DNA of 64,000 nt from Sabellastarte sp. h YS-2021 (taxonomy: Eukaryota > Annelida > Polychaeta > Sabellida > Sabellidae), in NCBI GenBank assembly GCA_964017235.1, contig OZ024934.1, forward strand, positions 76,784,706-76,848,705, read 5' to 3'. Both the position numbers and the translations under genes were made by a program. The notes under the pieces are model-generated. The model made no database searches and was not told the origin of the DNA. It saw nothing but the letters and a program-made list of their open reading frames with translations. Each line of letters opens with the position of its first letter. Within the stretch, counting starts at the first letter, position 1. Positions 57,780 through 64,000 of the stretch are shown piece by piece.

Positions 57780-58611
57780 ATGACAGACTGTGTGGAGATT
57801 GCAATCATCCCAAATGTTGGAACCATGGTCTGTTGCATGATTTGATTCTGGAGACTCTGTTTCTTCCTTTCCAAACATCCAGTCAAGTTACAAGTCTAGA
57901 TTGGTAGTCTTTGAAGCACTCGTTGAGCATTTGCCAGCCTTTGAAGTCAACCAGTCACAAAATGCAGGCCTGGGGTCCCACTGGGTGGGTTGTTGATAGC
58001 TAAACTCCTTACCAGGTGGACATCAAGCTAGTCAAACTTCTTTCTTGTTTCTTGCATTCTGACGTGATAGCAGGACTTACTAATTGGTAGGGGGTTTCAG
58101 ATGCATGGTTACTTGTGGAGGGAGCATGATGATGGGTGGTGGGATGGCCAGACAGTCATAAGGGCTCGGGATCTTCTGCCATTGCCTTGGTGGTCTAGAT
58201 GATTGCTGGGATCATCTCTTCTGTACTTTTATATTTTACTTACACCATCAATTCAGTGGTCTTGAAATATTTGCCTTGGATGGAACTTTAAATGCTGACT
58301 TTGCTGTCACATCCCTGATGGTATAGTTTATGAGGACAAAATTGTCCACCAGGAGCACCTCCTCAACTTTGCTGAATGTAAGTGCAGGCTTCTTCCCTTC
58401 CTGTTGTATCAGAGTCTGTCTTATGCCTACCTGTCATAGCCTTCTGGTCTGTCTCCAGTCTGGCCAATGCCTCATTTCCCTTAGTAGTCTCATGTACCTC
58501 CTAAAGCTCCTGACTCTCAGGCACATTTGTTGTCTCTCTTTCTGGGCTCTTATCCCTGTCCTGTGATCCTTTACCAGTAGTAGCCTTCCTCTTCTTCCTC
58601 CCTAGAGGCAT
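57780..58611 (-). pseudogene. Relic of the Harbinger partner (MADF-like) gene, convergent with the transposase relic
   Basis: Beginning at an ATG at 58611 the reverse strand encodes a highly charged leader (MPLGRKKRKATTGKGSQDRD), then in other frames PALTFSKVEEVLLVDNFVL, which could be the first helix of a MADF-like domain, and PRPAFCDWLTSKAGK, resembling FFDYMASEAEKM in the intact partner. Several stops and frameshifts interrupt it. Its orientation toward the transposase relic at 56196-56766 repeats the tail-to-tail layout of the 50.4-kb element, which supports the call. Confidence 0.5.
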
Positions 58612-58619
58612 ACTGATGC

Positions 58620-61140
58620 ACAAAAATTCAAACACTTTAAAAGTCCCCTAAAATCTCAGAATCATTTTTTGCAGTATGCAGTTGTATAAAAAGCCCTTTA
58701 TTTTTCACTGTGATGCTGTGTTGTTGAAGTGTATCTATGGACTGAAGAATGTCTCACAATCTGAGTAGTTTACAAAGGCAATCAGCCTCTGATATCTTTT
58801 CCATCACAAACCCATCTAAAGCCATCCGCGAAACCTTCTTTTCAATCTTTTTGATCATATACCCTAATCCTCTCATTTGGGATGGCTTCGTAACGATCAG
58901 TAACACATATCAGCATTCATCAGTGGAAAGTTATTGTGATATATTGTTTGTAAACTGAATATTATTCTAACTGTATAGCTTTTCAGTGTGATTTTAGAGG
59001 CTAATGACTGGGTCTTTGGGCTTTACAATTAGATCTTAAAGGTACATGGCTAAAATTGATCCCAAAAGCAGTTTAAGAATATTAAAATCATTTTAAGGCC
59101 CACTTAAGACCCAAAAGATACCTTTACAAATGATAAGATAGTCTTATGAAGGTTGGGTTCTGAAACATAAAAATTGATAAGATTGGCAAAAGGTTTATAA
59201 AATCGAACAATTTTGAATTTTTCGCCAAAAGATGCCAGTGCTGAACACTTCCTAAACTTTCACGAATGAAAAATTTCATGATCTCAAAACAATCAGGGAC
59301 TGGAAACAATAGTGGGTTGTGGAACAGTCCTCTTAATTCCTATTCCAGAGTAAGAATTGTTTTTCAAAACAAGCCACACATTGAATAGTTTTGATGTCTT
59401 CCAGAAGTTGGTTTCGTGGTCTTTCGCGGTCTGTTTTCAACCCAGGGAGTACTTTGAAAGTAGCAAGTAAAGTTCTTCCACACCTTCTCTGCTAAAAGTA
59501 AACAAAATAAGTGTATCTACCAGATGCATCCCCTTCCTCCACCCTTTTCATCTACCCATTATACTTTGACAAAATATAATGCGTTGAAATCTACATAAAA
59601 CCCGGAATAAATCAAATGCTGTTTTGACATTGAAAGTAATAACGAACTGAAAATGATAACCGTATGCCCAGTTGATTTACCCAACCACCATCCAACCCAA
59701 CCTATCTCTCATTCTCACCCATTCTCTCTCTCTTACCATGTGTAATGATCAATAACACAGCTTTCAATCAAAATATTAATATAAGCAAATTTGTGATTCA
59801 AAGAGTGTAATCACCAAGAAGAGAAAACTACTTAGAGCACATTAGTGTGGCAATCAGAAGGGGACTATCTGTCTTATTTTTCTGTAATATACCCATAAGT
59901 CAGTGTTTTCCTTTAAGATGAGATTTACCCTATTTCCCATATCCCAACATCCCCCCTACAGTGCAATGACCATTTAAGGTCACGGATTTTGTATTTTAAT
60001 CAAAATGAAACTACCCAAATTATTCCTGTTAAGAACTTAGATTTAAATTTTTTTAAATAATCTTTTACAAGTCATTCCAGCAAAGAGGTGTTATATATTT
60101 CATTTTAAATTCATAAATGTTTAAAAAGTTAATAAATATGAAATATAATATACAGTTAAAACTTTGATGATTATTATTAAAAGTAAACCTTTCACAGTCA
60201 AGATTATTATTCAATTAACAACACTCTACAAACTTAGTTTTCCCAGAAGCTATTGTAAAACACAATGTAGGACATAATGAAACTTCCACTGTTTACAACT
60301 GTAAACATTTTTCAGCCAATAAATAGAACTATCCATATGAGTATATGCAGTAACTCCAGCTGTGTATTAAGCACAATACAATTCCCAGTATAATATTCTT
60401 TAAATAACCAGTTAAGACCATAACTTAAGGTCCTGTTTAACTACCTCACTTAAACTCTGAGAAGACGATAAAATGAACTTTACTTCCCCCCCCCCCCCCC
60501 CAATATCCCATTACTCTTTCTTGTGGGAACTGAATATTTTATACGGAGGACTAAGAGGCTCATTTGAAGCAATAACTTGGCAATATCAGAGGATCATTTT
60601 GGCCAACTGGACAGGTTTTTAATATATGGAGAAATTACTAGGCTCCCCACGCGCTTGGCCAAACCCAGGATGGATGCTCAATGGGGCAAAATGTTGGTGA
60701 CACGTGTGTGACAATTTGTTCTTAATAGGAAGACCAAAAAAGAAGGGAATTGGGGAATGGAGAGTGGGGAGAGACTTCTTTAAGTCTTCATTATTTTACT
60801 CATCTGCAAATGATTTACAAAAGAGAGTTATGTTTCCAAGGAAGTGGGTATGTACTAGAATTTTATGTATTACTTGGTCAGGGTGATACAAAGATATGTT
60901 TGTAAGATATGTATTTATTTTATTATTATTTATTATATATTGTATCACGTGGCTAATTTTAAGTGAATTGAGAAACTAAAGAAATTGACTAAAAAGTGAA
61001 CTTACTGACTTGGAATATTAATTATAAATGCCTTAATATCTCAATATAAGTTTGAAAATTAGGCAGAGTTTATTGATAATCAATATAATTAGATAATCAT
61101 AATTACCATTATATCTTGGTCCTTGTGTACATTTGTGCAT
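58620..61140. other. No gene or defined mobile element seen
   Basis: AT-rich, with a poly-C run at 60486-60501. The outer end of the second Harbinger relic may lie in the first few hundred bases but has no recognisable inverted repeat. Confidence 0.4.
60486..60501. repeat. Poly-C run
   Basis: Sixteen consecutive C in otherwise AT-rich DNA. Confidence 0.9.
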
Positions 61141-61209
61141 ATGTCCGTTTGTTTGTTTGTGTATGGGTATAACTCAAAAACCATACACCGGATAGAGGGA
61201 ACAAATTTT

Positions 61210-61490
61210 CACATTTATTGGTTCTACCTGTGGCTTGGCCCTTGTCAAAGATGATTTGGATCCAGATAGAGACTCCATAATAAATTGTTTAGGAATTTTT
61301 CAACAATACTTGTTCTGCAACTCTAAAACTATAAAATGCATTGATATATTTGCACATAAAGCTGGGGTTTACCCCTGGCTTGGTCCTTATCAGAAATGAT
61401 CCAGATTCTCATTAGGACTCCAGAGTGTTTTTATTGATTTTTCGCTAAGGTCTTGTTCCAGATATCGGGACGAGGGTTTGTACTCCCTTG
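61210..61490. repeat. Diverged tandem pair, about 147 bp
   Basis: ACCTGTGGCTTGGCCCTTGT near 61227 and ACCCCTGGCTTGGTCCTTAT near 61372 start two similar stretches, both continuing through GATGATTTGGATCC / AATGATCCAGATTC and GGACTCCA-like blocks to AATTTTTC / GATTTTTC. Confidence 0.55.
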
Positions 61491-61799
61491 GGTACTGTTT
61501 GCTTTGTATCTGTTTTGGTGTATCTTGTTGTAGAACTAACACAACTTAATAAAGGTGCTATAGTATGATGATGATCACCAACAACTTAAAAAAAGAAATC
61601 TTCTTATTATGTTTCCACTGGTTTCTGTATTACATCTGTTCTAATTCTATGGATTTTTATAGCTCTCAATCTCCTCTCTAGTAAAGGGATTCTAAGATGC
61701 AACTTCACCAAAATAGTCAATCAAATTCAATATCCATGGACAGAAAAAAGGGTCAAGCACCACAGAGAACCCCAGAGGAATAATTAAGAGTAAAGGGTG

Positions 61800-62215
61800 T
61801 TACGGAAAAATCATACGGATGTTAGTATCCAAAGCTCTTCCATATCTCATCCGTAGCTCATCCGTGAGTGTCCTTATTGTCCGTAAACCAATCCTGGATA
61901 TCCTAGTGGCATCCCTTTCATCCTTGATGCTTCCACGGCAATAAATATCCATGAAAACATTACCGGATCTAACCTAATCTGCTACGGATCTGCTACAGAC
62001 ACAGAAAGGGTTTGCAGGTTAAAAAGCAGTCGTAAGATCAATCCTTTGTGCAATCTTTTCAACCGTAAACCTGTCTGTGGCGGTCTATAACAGATCCATT
62101 GCAGATCCGTGGCAGTTCCATAAATCTTTTACATGACCCACCCTCATCTCTTGTGCATCCCTGTCAGTTACCACATATGGAACCGTGGCCTATATCCGTA
62201 GGGTAGCCTTGGAAG
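61800..62215. repeat. Region rich in degenerate ATCCGTAGC-type motifs
   Basis: More than a dozen variants of ATCCGT, TCCGTA, CGGATCTG and GATCCGTGGC are scattered here, some at 10-20 bp spacing, and the GC content is above that of the surroundings. It could be a decayed DNA element. Confidence 0.4.
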
Positions 62216-62633
62216 TGGAAAATTGCAACTTAGACAGTGAATGGTCCTATTGACCATCAGTGAAATTAGTCTTAGTGAACTTCATAAAAGTACATAAAAT
62301 GTTATTCCATCTAACATCTCCATTTGTGCAGTTTTAAGATATTTGTGCATAATAGGAAAGCTGCCTGAATGACAAAAAAACAACAACAACAAAAACAGAA
62401 AAAAAATATCACGAATGAAGATAACAATATTATACAAGTGCATAGCATGAGTATTATATTGTTAATCTTCATGAGTGATATATTTTGTTTCTGTGTATGT
62501 CTAATGAGGGATGTTCTAGCTTTATTATCCACCATTTTGTATGTACGAGTTAAATATATCCATACTTAAAGAGATAATGTGAAAAAGGCTGCCATATATA
62601 CAGGGACAGCAGTTAATATAAAAAAGTCAATAT

Positions 62634-62803
62634 TTAACTTGCGATTTCTCAGCCAGTTTTGCATGAATTTGTATGCAACAACCGTAAACAGAAGCACTGT
62701 AAAATACCTTTGTAATGATATATAATACATATTTGTAGGTTACATAGTTTCGGTGGTATTGTTAATAAAACAGGCACTTGTCGATCCATTTTAAGGGGCG
62801 CCA
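62634..62803 (+). repeat. Repeat E (conserved core), copy 2
   Basis: Same core as 47305-47495 in opposite orientation. The match is strongest at the edges (TTAACTTGCGATTTCTCAGC and GGTTACATAGTTTCGG) and ends at GGGGCGCCAATG. It ends 17 bp before the MITE at 62820. Confidence 0.65.
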
Positions 62804-62819
62804 ATGTATACGAAAAAAT

Positions 62820-63428
62820 GTATTCACTAACATTCCTAATCTTAGTCCTATCTTAGTTATAAAATTTATGACATTTGTCTTAGTTAAGATAGGTCTCAAC
62901 TTGGTATTCACAAAGCATGTCCAAGGTAGGACAATTTTCCTAATCCTATCTTAGTCCACTGTTGCAAATCTCGTGAGAGTTTGTATAACCACATTATAAT
63001 CACTGAGATTTCATCATGTGATGTAACCATTCTTGTGTACTTTTTGTTGCACAATGGATGAATAAGCTTAAAACATACCTGTTTGCAAAAGCCTACCCAC
63101 CATAGCCTCCCCGTCACATCTGTGTCTCTTTGGTACGACCTGGCTATGTCCCTTGATTAACGCTGACTGCCTTGCTTTATGTTTAGATGCGCCTTAGAGT
63201 CCATCAGTGATGGAGATTAAGCACTATAACAGTCCACATTAGATTAGATTAGATGAATTAAGTACAGTTGAGAGGAGTTCTGAACAAGACTTATGACCAT
63301 AGTTAGGTCTAAGATAAGACTATGATGGTTTGTGAATACCACTTTCACTAGGACAAATTTCCTAACATATTTTTATGACAAAATCCTAAAGTTAGGACTA
63401 AGACTAAGATAGGAATGTTAGTGAATAC
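62820..63428. mobile_element. MITE with GTATTCAC ends, interrupted by a retrotransposon fragment
   Basis: Left end GTATTCACTAACATTCCTAA; the right end on the reverse strand reads GTATTCACTAACATTCCTAT. Inner arms repeat TCTTAGTC-type motifs. The interior from about 62990 to 63260 is foreign. No clear target duplication was found. Confidence 0.7.
62990..63260 (+). pseudogene. 3'-terminal fragment of a non-LTR retrotransposon, nested in a MITE
   Basis: Encodes LKTYLFAKAYPP, then in another frame CALESISDGD, followed by a short ATTAGATTAGATTAGATG tail. The same end occurs at 43118-43175. It interrupts the MITE at 62820-63428. Confidence 0.6.
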
Positions 63429-63589
63429 CGCCTCTGCTTGATAATAAAATATAATATTGGGGTCTATTTCACATTATTTGAACTTAACTTTCACTACAAA
63501 CCTCACTTTAAGCTAAGCCAAAGCTATATAGCTTTCAAATCCCAACTTTAATTTAACCTAAAATGTATATTTACTTTAACACTATCAAA

Positions 63590-63760
63590 ATTTAAGCCTT
63601 TGTTCCCCTTAAAATAGTGAATTAACTTGAGATTAAGTCTCAATCTATCGATGTTAAAGTACTTAAGTAAACCTTATATTAAAGAAGGAATTTGAGATTA
63701 AGTCTCAACTTACCGATTTTGACGTAAAGGTCTATGTTATAGGCGACCATAAAATCTTCG
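63590..63760. repeat. 65-bp duplicated segment with small palindrome
   Basis: TTGAGATTAAGTCTCAA (6-bp arms) occurs at 63627-63643 and 63692-63708, each followed by a T/ACCGAT-like and a GTAAAG-like block. Confidence 0.6.
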
Positions 63761-63896
63761 TTACATTTATACATACCTATAGTTGAGGTAACCTCAATGA
63801 CCTCAGAATAGTAATCTTAATCTAGGGCTAAGGTGGCCTTAAATAGTGATAATAGTAGCGCTGTGGTTGTACACAACATTAATGTAGTTATAAAAT

Positions 63897-63932
63897 TAAT
63901 AATAATAATAATAGTTATTATTATTATTATTA
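63897..63932. repeat. (AAT)n/(ATT)n inverted microsatellite
   Basis: Five AAT units, AGTT, then six ATT units form an inverted pair able to pair with each other. Confidence 0.85.
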
Positions 63933-64000
63933 AGGTATATATTAATAAAATATATATTTATTCCCAACTTGGATCTTTCACTGACTTGCATATAGTCAAG

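Overview
This is eukaryotic, animal-like, AT-rich DNA with introns, widely spaced coding exons and a dense load of small transposable elements. The one confidently recognised host gene is a Dbx-class homeobox gene. The mix of tRNA-headed SINEs, PIF/Harbinger DNA transposons with their MITEs, a tyrosine-recombinase relic and decayed non-LTR retrotransposon tails suggests a marine invertebrate. A lophotrochozoan such as a mollusc is my best guess, but that is inference and not proved by the window.

Host gene. dbx lies on the minus strand, from an ATG at 34883 to a stop at 22371. It has four coding exons: 34883-34334, 24131-23937, 23596-23397 and 22706-22371. The splice sites are GT-AG and the phases agree, giving a predicted 426-residue protein. 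Its order is a CtBP-type PLDLS motif, an eh1-like repressor motif, a homeodomain split by an intron between positions 44 and 45, and an acidic C-terminus. The 10.2-kb first intron carries a degenerate 79-bp tandem repeat, several SINEs and two MITEs or MITE relics. No second host gene can be supported.

Harbinger history. One almost complete PIF/Harbinger element (50388-54173, TTA target duplication) has two convergent genes: a MADF-like DNA-binding partner on + and a DDE transposase on -. The transposase has one in-frame stop, and the partner gene's acidic N-terminal ORF and MADF ORF lie in different frames. A 719-bp MITE at 16673-17391 keeps both ends of this element and is a deletion derivative of it. 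Two much older relatives lie at 7378-9036 (with a nested SINE) and 56196-58611 (which still shows the convergent two-gene layout). A second group of MITEs with TTA/TAA duplications lies at 20290-20800, 28947-29461 and 54378-54725, with relics elsewhere.

Other repeats. There are three tRNA-headed SINE families (here A, B, D), an unclassified interspersed family with six copies (C), a repeat with a conserved core present twice in opposite orientation (E), four 3'-terminal fragments of non-LTR retrotransposons, an RHRY tyrosine-recombinase relic, a 37-bp minisatellite at 41874-42178 and several small local duplications.

Layout: 0-7 kb mostly empty with SINE pieces; 7.4-9.0 kb old Harbinger; 9-20 kb repeats and one MITE; 20.3-20.8 kb MITE; 22.4-34.9 kb dbx; 35-50 kb upstream of dbx, with a few regulatory-looking motifs and repeat relics; 50.4-54.2 kb Harbinger; 54.4-58.6 kb MITE, SINEs and the second Harbinger relic; 59-64 kb mostly unannotated, with a nested MITE near the end.
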